Origin: CAZPWQ01 sp964590495
Lineage (GTDB): Bacteria; Bacteroidota; Rhodothermia; Balneolales; Balneolaceae
Length of the DNA stretch: 13,619 nucleotides
Reading direction: 5' to 3'
Assembly (NCBI GenBank): GCA_964590495.1
Contig: CAZPWQ010000098.1
Location: 1 to 13,619, forward strand
Positions within the stretch are counted from its first letter, which is position 1; each line of letters begins with the position of its first letter. The notes beneath the pieces were generated by a model. It saw only the letters and a program-made list of their open reading frames with translations, did no database searches and was not told where the DNA came from. Position numbers and translations under genes: made by a program. Below, in pieces: positions 6,057 through 12,931 of the stretch.

Positions 6057-8630
6057 ATGGTCTCTAACAATTACAAAAAAAATATTAAAATATTCATAGA
6101 GCATATACTATGCTTATCGGTTGTAGTGATATACCTTCCATACTTCAATCTTTTATTCGCCCAAAATTCAACACCTGCTGTACCAGCGTACCGGGTGGAA
6201 GCTTCCATTACTGTCGACGGGCGTCTGGATGAGGAGGCCTGGCTACAGGCTGAACCTGTTTCGGATTTCCGTCAATTTGAACCCCGGGAAGGAGATCCTG
6301 CCTCGCAGCTCACAGAAGTACGGGTTTTATATGGAGGAGGAAATGTATATATAGGAGCGATATTACACGACGACCAGCCGGAGCAAATTGAACAGACCCT
6401 TGGCCGGCGCGACGAATTCAACCGCGCAGACTGGTTTCTGGTTTCCATTGACTCATATTTCGACAGAAGAACAGCCTACAGTTTCGGTGTCAATGCGGCG
6501 GGGGTTCAGTTTGATGCATTCCGAACCGGCGGAGGAGGTGGAGGCCCCGGCCCGCAGGGCATGGATACCTCCTGGGATGCTGTCTGGTACTCCAGCGCGA
6601 GAGTAACCGACCGGGGATGGATTGTAGAAATGCGCATTCCCTACAGCATGCTTCGCTTTGCGGGAGAAGAGATCCAAACATGGGGTATCCATTTCACCCG
6701 CCGGATTCCCCGCATGGGAGAAGAATCAGAGTGGCCGTTGATACCGCGGACAGAACGGGAGAATCTCATAGCCCGATTCGGTCGTTTGACAGATATTAGA
6801 AATATAAAGCCCAGACCGAATATTCAGGTTATACCCTATTCTGTTGCACGGCTCAATACCTTTGAACACGATACCAGGCCGGACGAACTTGCCACAACAA
6901 CGACTATGGATATCGGTGGCGATATAAAAATTGGTCTGGGACCGAATGTTACTCTGGATGCAACCATCAACCCCGACTTCGGACAAGTTGAATCGGATCC
7001 TGCGGTTTTGAACCTGACTGCTTTCGAGACGTTCTTTGAAGAACGCCGCCCGTTCTTTATAGAGGGCTTTAACACCTATCAGTTTTCAGTGGGACCGGGC
7101 GAATTGCTCTACACTCGAAGAATAGGAGCCAATGATCCTATTATAGGCGCTACCAAAGTCACCGGCCGGACAGCTGACGGACTTTCCTTTGGAGTTTTGG
7201 GCGCAACCACCGGGAATAATTTTTCTCCCTCCCGGAATTCAGGAGTGGCCCGGATGAGCCAGCAAATAGGAGAATTTTCAAGTTCAGGGGGTATCCTGAC
7301 CGGTTATGACGAGCCGAATAAAGATGGGCCGGGCCGGTTACAGGCTGTTTCGGGCGGAGCCGACTGGGACCTACGGCTGCTTGACAACCGTTACGGCATC
7401 GAAGGCTTTACAGCTTTCACCCACCGGAACTGGACCGCAGAAAACCGGAATTCGCAAACCGGGTTTGCCGGGAAAGTGTGGTTAAGAAAGCGCCAGGGAA
7501 TAATCAGCGGTTTTACGGGACTCGATGTTTTCAGTGACCGGTTTGATCCCAATGACCTGGGCCAGCTTCGGGAAAATAACTTTATTGCATCACTGACCCG
7601 TGCCGAATATCAGATTAATGGAGGACAACCATTCGGAGTATTCCAGCGTGCCAACATTGATATATTCGGTATTCAACAATTTTCTTACCGCGAAAAATTA
7701 AATCTCGGGCTAAGCCTCGATATAGGATCACAGTGGTTGCTGGAAAGTTTTCAGCAGTTTGAAGTCGGCGCGTCAACCGAAAACATGTTTGGAGGTTACG
7801 ATCTGTTTGAAACACGGGGACTTGGCCCATGGGCCCGCCCCTCCACTATTGAATTCGAAGCCGAGTTTGAAACCGACGACAGGCGTAACTGGGAAGTTGA
7901 ACCCGAAATAGGTTACAGTATTACCGGCGATGGAGGCCGGGGACATAGCCTGGGATTGCGCGCCGACTGGGATGCCGGGACCCGGCTCTCTCTGTCAGGA
8001 AACCTGGAAGGGGAATGGGAGAATAACGTTACGGCCTGGGTTTCTAACGAATCGTTCAGAAGAACAGATGCCGAATGGATGATCGGCCGCCAATCCGCCC
8101 CGCCGGACCAGCTGACTCCCGATGACTATGTGTCCTTTGACGATGGAGGAATGCTGGACAATATTCTGGCAAATGTGGAACCTGTTAATGAAAATCAATA
8201 TTATGTCCCCGTTTTTGGCGCCCGCGACACGCAATCCCTTGATTTTACACTTCGAAGTACCATAACCTTTACCCCGGATCTGTCATTACAGGTCTATAGT
8301 CAGCTTTTCCTGGCACGCGGACACTTTGAAGAGTTCCGTATTTTGCAGAATCGAGATGATCTGGCCAACTTTGACCCCTATCCCAAACGATCAGATTTTA
8401 CATTGAACAGCTTCCAGTCGAATGTCGTATTGCGATGGGAATACCTGCCCGGATCGACTCTCTTCCTGGTTTGGACCCAGGGAAGGAGCGAACGAGTACA
8501 GCAAAATCCGCTGGCACCCCGTACTCCCTCTCCCTACAACCGTTCCATCGGAGACCGTATAGGCGATGCATTTGATATTTTCCCACAGAACACCTTCTTG
8601 ATTAAAGTTAAATACACATTTCTTTATTAA
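6057..8630 (+). CDS. DUF5916 domain outer-membrane protein with CBM9-like N-terminus
   Basis: 857 residues. Residues 1-36 form a signal peptide with a hydrophobic core (ILCLSVVVIYLPYFNLLFA) and likely cleavage before Gln36. Residues about 46-240 resemble the carbohydrate-binding family 9-like beta-sandwich (ITVDGRLDEEAW, NVYIGAILHDDQ, GWIVEMRIPYSMLRF). From about 250 onward is the DUF5916 region, with its most conserved block DATINPDFGQVESDP and FFEERRPFFIEG at 301-336. The remainder is rich in alternating aromatic/polar strands and ends FLIKVKYTFLY, a terminal aromatic typical of outer-membrane beta-barrels. A glycine run (158-163) lies in a loop. The family is common in Bacteroidota and relatives, and its function is unsettled; binding or passage of an extracellular substrate is inference. 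The ATG at 6057 is the first in frame with the signal peptide. It is divergent from the isoaspartyl peptidase gene, and nothing ties it to cyanophycin. Confidence 0.85.
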   Translation: MVSNNYKKNIKIFIEHILCLSVVVIYLPYFNLLFAQNSTPAVPAYRVEASITVDGRLDEEAWLQAEPVSDFRQFEPREGDPASQLTEVRVLYGGGNVYIGAILHDDQPEQIEQTLGRRDEFNRADWFLVSIDSYFDRRTAYSFGVNAAGVQFDAFRTGGGGGGPGPQGMDTSWDAVWYSSARVTDRGWIVEMRIPYSMLRFAGEEIQTWGIHFTRRIPRMGEESEWPLIPRTERENLIARFGRLTDIRNIKPRPNIQVIPYSVARLNTFEHDTRPDELATTTTMDIGGDIKIGLGPNVTLDATINPDFGQVESDPAVLNLTAFETFFEERRPFFIEGFNTYQFSVGPGELLYTRRIGANDPIIGATKVTGRTADGLSFGVLGATTGNNFSPSRNSGVARMSQQIGEFSSSGGILTGYDEPNKDGPGRLQAVSGGADWDLRLLDNRYGIEGFTAFTHRNWTAENRNSQTGFAGKVWLRKRQGIISGFTGLDVFSDRFDPNDLGQLRENNFIASLTRAEYQINGGQPFGVFQRANIDIFGIQQFSYREKLNLGLSLDIGSQWLLESFQQFEVGASTENMFGGYDLFETRGLGPWARPSTIEFEAEFETDDRRNWEVEPEIGYSITGDGGRGHSLGLRADWDAGTRLSLSGNLEGEWENNVTAWVSNESFRRTDAEWMIGRQSAPPDQLTPDDYVSFDDGGMLDNILANVEPVNENQYYVPVFGARDTQSLDFTLRSTITFTPDLSLQVYSQLFLARGHFEEFRILQNRDDLANFDPYPKRSDFTLNSFQSNVVLRWEYLPGSTLFLVWTQGRSERVQQNPLAPRTPSPYNRSIGDRIGDAFDIFPQNTFLIKVKYTFLY

Positions 8631-8728
8631 AAGGAGGAAAGGAGACGGGAGGAAGGGAGACCGGCAGGCATTGCCTGCTGCCAACTGCTACTGCCAACCG
8701 CCTACCACTTACCGGCTTGACCGGCAGG
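8631..8728. repeat. Purine tract plus CTGCC-type intergenic repeat region
   Basis: Directly after the DUF5916 stop, 8629-8660 is all purine except C8646. It then passes into CCGGCAGGCATTGCCTGC, an inverted repeat with arms 8664-8670 and 8672-8678, and a CTGCCAACTGC-type stretch. GACCGGCAGG occurs twice (8659-8668, 8719-8728), and 8679-8695 matches the minus strand at 1100-1116 in 16 of 17 bases. AAGGAGG at 8631-8637 looks like a strong Shine-Dalgarno but no start codon follows it. The region reads as repeat-derived intergenic DNA; no T-run supports a terminator. Confidence 0.45.
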
Positions 8729-8765
8729 GAAAAAGCACTTAATATTGCAGAGACTTTAATTTCAA

Positions 8766-8774
8766 TTATCCACA
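8766..8774 (+). other. Consensus DnaA box (single)
   Basis: TTATCCACA, a perfect match to the bacterial DnaA-box consensus, stands alone 36 bp before the next gene. No further perfect boxes and no AT-rich unwinding element cluster with it, so it is not an origin. It could be a regulatory DnaA site or chance: one perfect 9-mer on either strand is expected roughly once per 130 kb of random sequence. Confidence 0.3.
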
Positions 8775-8809
8775 GGTATAAGCTGAATGCCTAACCAAAC
8801 ATTATTTCT

Positions 8810-9136
8810 ATGAAACACGAAGAGATCAATAACGGAAATCGATTAATTGAAGATTTAATGGGAAGCACTATTAAAATAGACCAGGAGGATGTCAAGGATA
8901 TACCGCTGGCCTTTCTTCAGCTGGAAGACATGAAATTTCATACCTCCTGGAAATGGCTTATGCCCGTGGTAATAAAAATAGAAGAGGATCTCGGCTACAG
9001 CGTGATTATTGAGAATAAAGTGTGCAAGATGTTAGCAGATAACGATATCACATTTGAGGAAACAGCCGACACCAAACTGGAAGCGGTATGGTCAAGTATC
9101 GTTTCGTTTCTGGAATGGAAGAAAGAACAGGGATAG
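8810..9136 (+). CDS. Conserved hypothetical protein, 108 residues
   Basis: I cannot assign a function. The acidic protein has no signal peptide or membrane segment and is probably cytosolic. Its most distinctive segment is FHTSWKWLMPVVIKIEEDLG (43-62); small Bacteroidota proteins with an H-S/T-S-W-x-W-L-M-P-V-V core are familiar to me, often poorly characterised or phage-like, though I cannot name the family. The C-terminus (89-105) is an amphipathic helix with several Trp/Phe (LEAVWSSIVSFLEWKK). The ATG at 8810 follows an AT-rich leader with no Shine-Dalgarno. Coding is supported by an uninterrupted frame with normal composition and by the recognisable core. It stands alone between two envelope genes, with repeat-like DNA upstream and a stem-loop over its stop codon. 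Confidence 0.7.
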   Translation: MKHEEINNGNRLIEDLMGSTIKIDQEDVKDIPLAFLQLEDMKFHTSWKWLMPVVIKIEEDLGYSVIIENKVCKMLADNDITFEETADTKLEAVWSSIVSFLEWKKEQG

Positions 9137-9148
9137 TATCATCCCTGT
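9127..9148 (+). terminator. Stem-loop over the stop codon of the 108-residue gene
   Basis: ACAGGGAT (9127-9134) and ATCCCTGT (9141-9148) form a perfect 8-bp stem with a 6-nt loop. The TAG stop at 9134-9136 lies at the stem top. Only a weak T-containing stretch follows, so terminator function is uncertain. The remaining gap to 9403 is AT-rich and holds a looser inverted repeat (AACTGAAG at 9290-9297, CTTCAGTT at 9336-9343); I see nothing else in it. Confidence 0.35.
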
Positions 9149-9403
9149 CTTGATGATTATTTGCCTCCTGCAAATTCTTTAAAGGCCTCAAAACAGGGAA
9201 TAATATCTCATATCTATACTATTAAAATTGAAGTGATTATCTAAATACGGGGCTGAACTTTTTTATTTATATATCTACAGGCTATTAAAAACTGAAGGAT
9301 GAAAAAAACCTCGTGTTGATGGATAGTTTTTAGTTCTTCAGTTGTTATAGTAATGAATTTTAATAACTTACAGAATAATACTCTTCCTTAGAATCTTAAA
9401 ATT

Positions 9404-10741
9404 ATGAAAGCTGCCAATACAGTTCAGAAATGGAGTTTTCTATTTCTGGCAGTTATAGTACTCTATTCCTGTCAGGACAATTCTCTGGGTACTGAGGAAG
9501 AACCAAAAAAAGACATAGTAGAAGTAACTTCAGTCAATCCTTTGAGTGGAACCTTCGGTACTGAGGTAACCATTTCCGGATCTTTGTTCGGAGAGACACC
9601 CGGTGATAATGCAGTAACCTTCAACGGACATATCGCTGAAGTTATCAACGCCACCTCAAAAAATCTTGAAGTTATCGTTCCAAGAGGTGCCAGAAGCGGT
9701 CCTGTAGAGGTGACGGTTAATGGCGAATCCGCAACCGGACCGGTGGCCTTCAACTATATTCTGACTGTTGATGTAAGTACGCATGCAGGATCCGGAAAAC
9801 TGGGTTTTACCGATGGTGAGGCAGCCGCCGCCCGTTTTGATTCTCCTGTAGGACTGGAGCTTACAACAAGCGGGGATCTCATTGTTGTCGATTACTGGAA
9901 TCATTCCATACGTATCGTTTCAGACGATGGCAGTGTAAGCACCCTTGCCGGGGATGGCAGTAAAGGTTTAGCTGACGGAGTCGGTTCATCCGCACGCTTT
10001 TTCCGGCCGGTTGACGTAGTTTCAAACTCAAACGGAATCTTATTTGTATCCGATTTTGAAAATCACAGAATTCGCCAAATCACACCTTCAGGCAGGGTAA
10101 CTACATTCGCAGGCAGCAGGCCGGGGTATAATGATGGATCGTCGCATGCGGCCCGGTTCAGATTTCCCGCCGGTATTACGATGGCCCCAAACGACACCCT
10201 GTTCGTAAGTGATTCCGAAAACAACCTTATCCGGTGGATCGCACCCGATGGTGAAGTAGGAACATACGTCGGTTCGGGAAATTTTGGCTTTGTTGACGGC
10301 TATGCAACTGATGTTCAATTCCGCTGGCCGTTTGGCCTTGATTCTGATGACAAAAAACGACTCTTTGTTGCAGATCACACCAATCACAGTATCCGCCTCG
10401 TCAGTGACGAAAAATTTGTAAGCACCTTTTCCGGTGACGGAGAAGCGGGATACGGGGAGGGGCGCAATTCCAAAGTACGATTTAATGCACCATACGATGT
10501 TGCGCTGGATAACAATCGTTACGTGTATGTAGCGGACTATAATAATAATCGTATCCGCATGATTTCACCCACCGGAGAAGTAAAAACCATCGCCGGCAAT
10601 GATGCAACAGGATTTGTAGATGGTGATGGAACCGAAGCCAGATTCCATGGCCCTATCGGCCTGGCTGTAAATGATGAAGGATCTGTCCTTTTTGTAGCCG
10701 ACCATCACAACCATGCCATCCGAAAGATTACCATTGAATAG
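9404..10741 (+). CDS. IPT/TIG and NHL-repeat beta-propeller lipoprotein
   Basis: 445 residues. The N-terminus is a lipoprotein signal (basic start, hydrophobic 11-20, lipobox LYSC with Cys23); Gln at +2 does not suggest inner-membrane retention, so an outer-membrane anchor is likely. Residues about 38-119 form one IPT/TIG immunoglobulin-like domain (VTSVNPLSGTFGTEVTISG ... VTFNG ... VPRGARSGPVEVTVNG). From about 121 to 445 there are six NHL-type repeats of about 52 residues, each with the pattern V-ST-hAG-G..G-DG...ARF..P.G followed by LFVAD..NH.IR.I, predicting a six-bladed propeller. Such propellers bind proteins, glycans or other ligands; no catalytic motif is visible. The ATG gives the signal peptide directly. 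It is probably monocistronic, with about 190 bp to mnmG and 267 bp upstream. Binding partner unknown. Confidence 0.88.
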   Translation: MKAANTVQKWSFLFLAVIVLYSCQDNSLGTEEEPKKDIVEVTSVNPLSGTFGTEVTISGSLFGETPGDNAVTFNGHIAEVINATSKNLEVIVPRGARSGPVEVTVNGESATGPVAFNYILTVDVSTHAGSGKLGFTDGEAAAARFDSPVGLELTTSGDLIVVDYWNHSIRIVSDDGSVSTLAGDGSKGLADGVGSSARFFRPVDVVSNSNGILFVSDFENHRIRQITPSGRVTTFAGSRPGYNDGSSHAARFRFPAGITMAPNDTLFVSDSENNLIRWIAPDGEVGTYVGSGNFGFVDGYATDVQFRWPFGLDSDDKKRLFVADHTNHSIRLVSDEKFVSTFSGDGEAGYGEGRNSKVRFNAPYDVALDNNRYVYVADYNNNRIRMISPTGEVKTIAGNDATGFVDGDGTEARFHGPIGLAVNDEGSVLFVADHHNHAIRKITIE

Positions 10742-10898
10742 TCCCTCCCCTCACATTGGGACACGTAGATAACAGGGTAATCTGTATTGCATATTCGATG
10801 CTACGCTTTTTCCGTGAAAACCATTATCTTAACCGGTCTGATAATACCTGCGGATCTTATCCGTTGATTCTCTTTACCATACAATTTTTAAAAATAGC

Positions 10899-10923
10899 TA
10901 AGTGTAATAAAAACATACACTTA
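10899..10923 (+). promoter_or_regulatory. Stem-loop just upstream of the mnmG start codon
   Basis: TAAGTGTA (10899-10906) and TACACTTA (10916-10923) form a perfect 8-bp stem with a 9-nt A-rich loop (ATAAAAACA), ending 6 bases before the ATG at 10930. It occupies the place where a Shine-Dalgarno would be. It could affect translation initiation or be a protein-binding dyad; the stem is AT-rich and of modest stability. The rest of the 188-bp gap shows no clear promoter. Confidence 0.35.
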
Positions 10924-10929
10924 ATAATA

Positions 10930-12819
10930 ATGAATTCCCTTTATCCCTCTTACGATATAATTGTAGTCGGTGCCGGACATGCCGGCAGTGAAGCCGCCGG
11001 GGCTGCGGCCTCGCTCGGCGCAAAGACGTTACTCATTACTATGAACCTGGACGCCATCGCCAAAATGTCCTGCAACCCCGCCATAGGTGGAGTGGCAAAG
11101 GGACAGCTTGTCCGCGAGATTGATGCTCTTGGCGGACTCACCGGTGTAGTAGCTGACAAATCCGGCTTGCAATTCCGAATGCTCAACCGGAGCAAGGGCC
11201 CGGCCATGTGGAGCCCGCGCTGCCAGAGCGACCGGGCGCTGTACAGCACCAAAATGCGGGAAGAGCTTGAAAAGAAGGATAATCTCTTTTTCCGTCAGGA
11301 CAGTGTCGTAGATGTACTGACAAGTGATGATGGAAAATATGTCACCGGCGTGCGTACACAGACGGGGCAAACATTTGAAGCAAAAGCTGTTGTGCTGACA
11401 ACAGGTACGTTTGGTAATGGACTTATTCATATCGGCGAATCCAACTTTGGCGGCGGACGATCCGGCGAACGGGCATCCGTCGGAATATCAGGTGCTCTTG
11501 AAGACCTCGGGTTCGAAGTCGGACGACTGAAGACAGGAACTCCACCGCGCATCGACGGCAGATCCATTGATTACGAACAACTCGAAATCCAGTACGGTGA
11601 AGACGACCCACAACCGTTTTCCTTTTTGACGGATAAACTGCCGTCCAAAGATGAACAGCTCACCTGCTGGATCGGCTATACAAATGACGACGTTCATGCT
11701 ATGCTTCGAAGCGGATTCGACCGGAGTCCGATGTTCAACGGGACGATCGACTCTACTGGTCCGCGCTACTGTCCAAGTATTGAAGACAAGATTAATCGCT
11801 TTTCAGAAAAAAACAGTCACCAGCTTTTTCTCGAGCCGGAAGGGTGGAATACATACGAAATGTATTTGAACGGATTTTCTACCTCCCTTCCCGAAGATGT
11901 GCAGTATAAGGCGTTGCGAACTATCCCCGGTTTTAAAAATGCGGTAATGCTTCGACCGGGTTACGCCATCGAATATGATTATTTTCCCCCGTACCAGATT
12001 AAGCGTAGTATGGAAACAAAGATTACAGAAGGACTGTTTTTTGCCGGACAGATCAACGGCACTACCGGTTACGAAGAAGCGGCCTGCCAAGGTTTAATGG
12101 CGGGCATAAACGCAGCCCGGAAGGTACAAGGCGATGATGAATTTATACTCAAACGATCTGAAGCATATATCGGGGTACTCATTGATGACCTGATTACCAA
12201 AGGCACCGAAGAACCTTATCGCATGTTTACCTCTCGCGCCGAACATCGCATCTTATTACGGCAGGATAATGCCGACCTTCGCCTTACCGAGCTCGGTCAT
12301 AAAATCGGACTTGCGACAGACGAACGTTATGAGCGCTTCAAAATTAAAAAAGACGCTATTGACAAACTGCACGATCTGGTTTCTGAATATACCGTTTACC
12401 CCGAAAAAATGGATCCGATGCTTGAAGAGCGAGGCACCTCCACACTTTCTCAACCCGTAAAAGCGAAATCACTCATTCCGCGTCCGGAGCTCTCAATTAA
12501 CAATCTTTTGGAAGCGGATCCCGAGCTGAAAGAAAAAGCTCACGAAATTACCGATGACAAAGATGTCTTTGACCAGGTCGAAATACAGGTCAAATACGCG
12601 GGCTATATAGAGAAGGAGTTCGAGATGGTAAAAGAGATGAAAAAGCAGGAGGATACGCTTATTCCCGAGCAGCTCGACTACGGAAAAATAAACAGTCTTT
12701 CCACTGAGGGCAAACAAAAAATGGATAGAATACGCCCCGAGACACTTGGACAAGCAAGCCGGATCAGCGGAGTCACTCCGAGCGATGTTGCTGTGTTAAT
12801 GGTCTATCTTAAAAACTAA
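10930..12819 (+). CDS. mnmG: tRNA uridine 5-carboxymethylaminomethyl modification enzyme MnmG (GidA)
   Basis: From the ATG at 10930 the protein is 629 residues, the typical MnmG length. With MnmE it installs the cmnm5 group on wobble U34 of certain tRNAs, using FAD, NADH and a methylene-tetrahydrofolate carbon. The FAD-binding Rossmann motif VVGAGHAGSEAA is at 12-23. The two conserved cysteines are Cys48 in SCNPAIGG and Cys281 in GPRYCPSIEDK, corresponding to Cys47 and Cys277 in E. coli. GGGRSGERAS (174-183), GRLKTGTPPRID (198-209), FAGQINGTTGYEEAA (371-385) and RMFTSRAEHR (431-440) are further signatures, and the C-terminal helical MnmE/tRNA-binding domain runs from about 550. The frame stays open upstream to 10756, but those 58 residues are unlike MnmG and start in non-coding DNA, so I reject the longer form. 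rsmG follows in the same direction, the common gidA-gidB pairing. Confidence 0.96.
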   Translation: MNSLYPSYDIIVVGAGHAGSEAAGAAASLGAKTLLITMNLDAIAKMSCNPAIGGVAKGQLVREIDALGGLTGVVADKSGLQFRMLNRSKGPAMWSPRCQSDRALYSTKMREELEKKDNLFFRQDSVVDVLTSDDGKYVTGVRTQTGQTFEAKAVVLTTGTFGNGLIHIGESNFGGGRSGERASVGISGALEDLGFEVGRLKTGTPPRIDGRSIDYEQLEIQYGEDDPQPFSFLTDKLPSKDEQLTCWIGYTNDDVHAMLRSGFDRSPMFNGTIDSTGPRYCPSIEDKINRFSEKNSHQLFLEPEGWNTYEMYLNGFSTSLPEDVQYKALRTIPGFKNAVMLRPGYAIEYDYFPPYQIKRSMETKITEGLFFAGQINGTTGYEEAACQGLMAGINAARKVQGDDEFILKRSEAYIGVLIDDLITKGTEEPYRMFTSRAEHRILLRQDNADLRLTELGHKIGLATDERYERFKIKKDAIDKLHDLVSEYTVYPEKMDPMLEERGTSTLSQPVKAKSLIPRPELSINNLLEADPELKEKAHEITDDKDVFDQVEIQVKYAGYIEKEFEMVKEMKKQEDTLIPEQLDYGKINSLSTEGKQKMDRIRPETLGQASRISGVTPSDVAVLMVYLKN

Positions 12820-12838
12820 ATGGAACAGGATGATGCGG

Positions 12839-12888
12839 ATTCAGCGGATTATCACTGATGAATATTTTTGTGCAGTAATCCGTCTAAT
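12839..12888 (+). repeat. Imperfect inverted repeat between mnmG and rsmG
   Basis: The arms ATTCAGCGGATTA (12839-12851) and TAATCCGTCTAAT (12876-12888) pair with three mismatched positions around a 24-nt loop. A further GCGGAT at 12835-12840 adds to the GCGGATT repetition. It lies about 20 bp after the mnmG stop. With no T-run it is a poor terminator; GCGGATTA-type palindromes are often dispersed intergenic elements. It argues that the true rsmG start lies downstream of it. Confidence 0.4.
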
Positions 12889-12917
12889 TCCTGCAATACT
12901 TATCCTATCCAACAGAC

Positions 12918-12931
12918 GTTCCACGTGAAAC
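12918..12931 (+). other. parS site 1 (ParB/Spo0J centromere sequence)
   Basis: GTTCCACGTGAAAC is identical to the inner 14 bases of the classic B. subtilis parS TGTTCCACGTGAAACA; the flanking bases C and G differ (14/16). ParB binds such sites, loads as a CTP-dependent clamp and spreads, and recruits SMC and ParA for chromosome segregation. The site contains a GTG (12925-12927) that is a candidate rsmG start codon. Confidence 0.85.

Noticed and set aside
8391..8684. 97-codon minus-strand open frame at the 3' end of the DUF5916 gene.
   Set aside because: It overlaps the conserved beta-barrel end and repeat DNA, with no recognisable protein features.
8766..8774. oriC at the DnaA box.
   Set aside because: Only one perfect box, with no cluster and no adjacent dnaA or unwinding element.
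9780..10735. Internal repetition in the lipoprotein gene that could suggest a DNA tandem repeat.
   Set aside because: The repetition is at the protein level (six NHL repeats of about 52 residues) and has diverged in DNA, as expected for an old beta-propeller.
10766..10781. TAGATAACAGGGTAAT resembles the I-SceI homing-endonuclease site, lacking two G's.
   Set aside because: The match is 16 of 18 with a two-base deletion, no LAGLIDADG gene or intron is present, and nothing around it looks like vector sequence. Most likely coincidence in non-coding DNA.
10756..10929. 58-residue N-terminal extension of mnmG in an open frame.
   Set aside because: The residues do not resemble MnmG, the canonical N-terminus begins at 10930, and the result is exactly the usual 629 residues.
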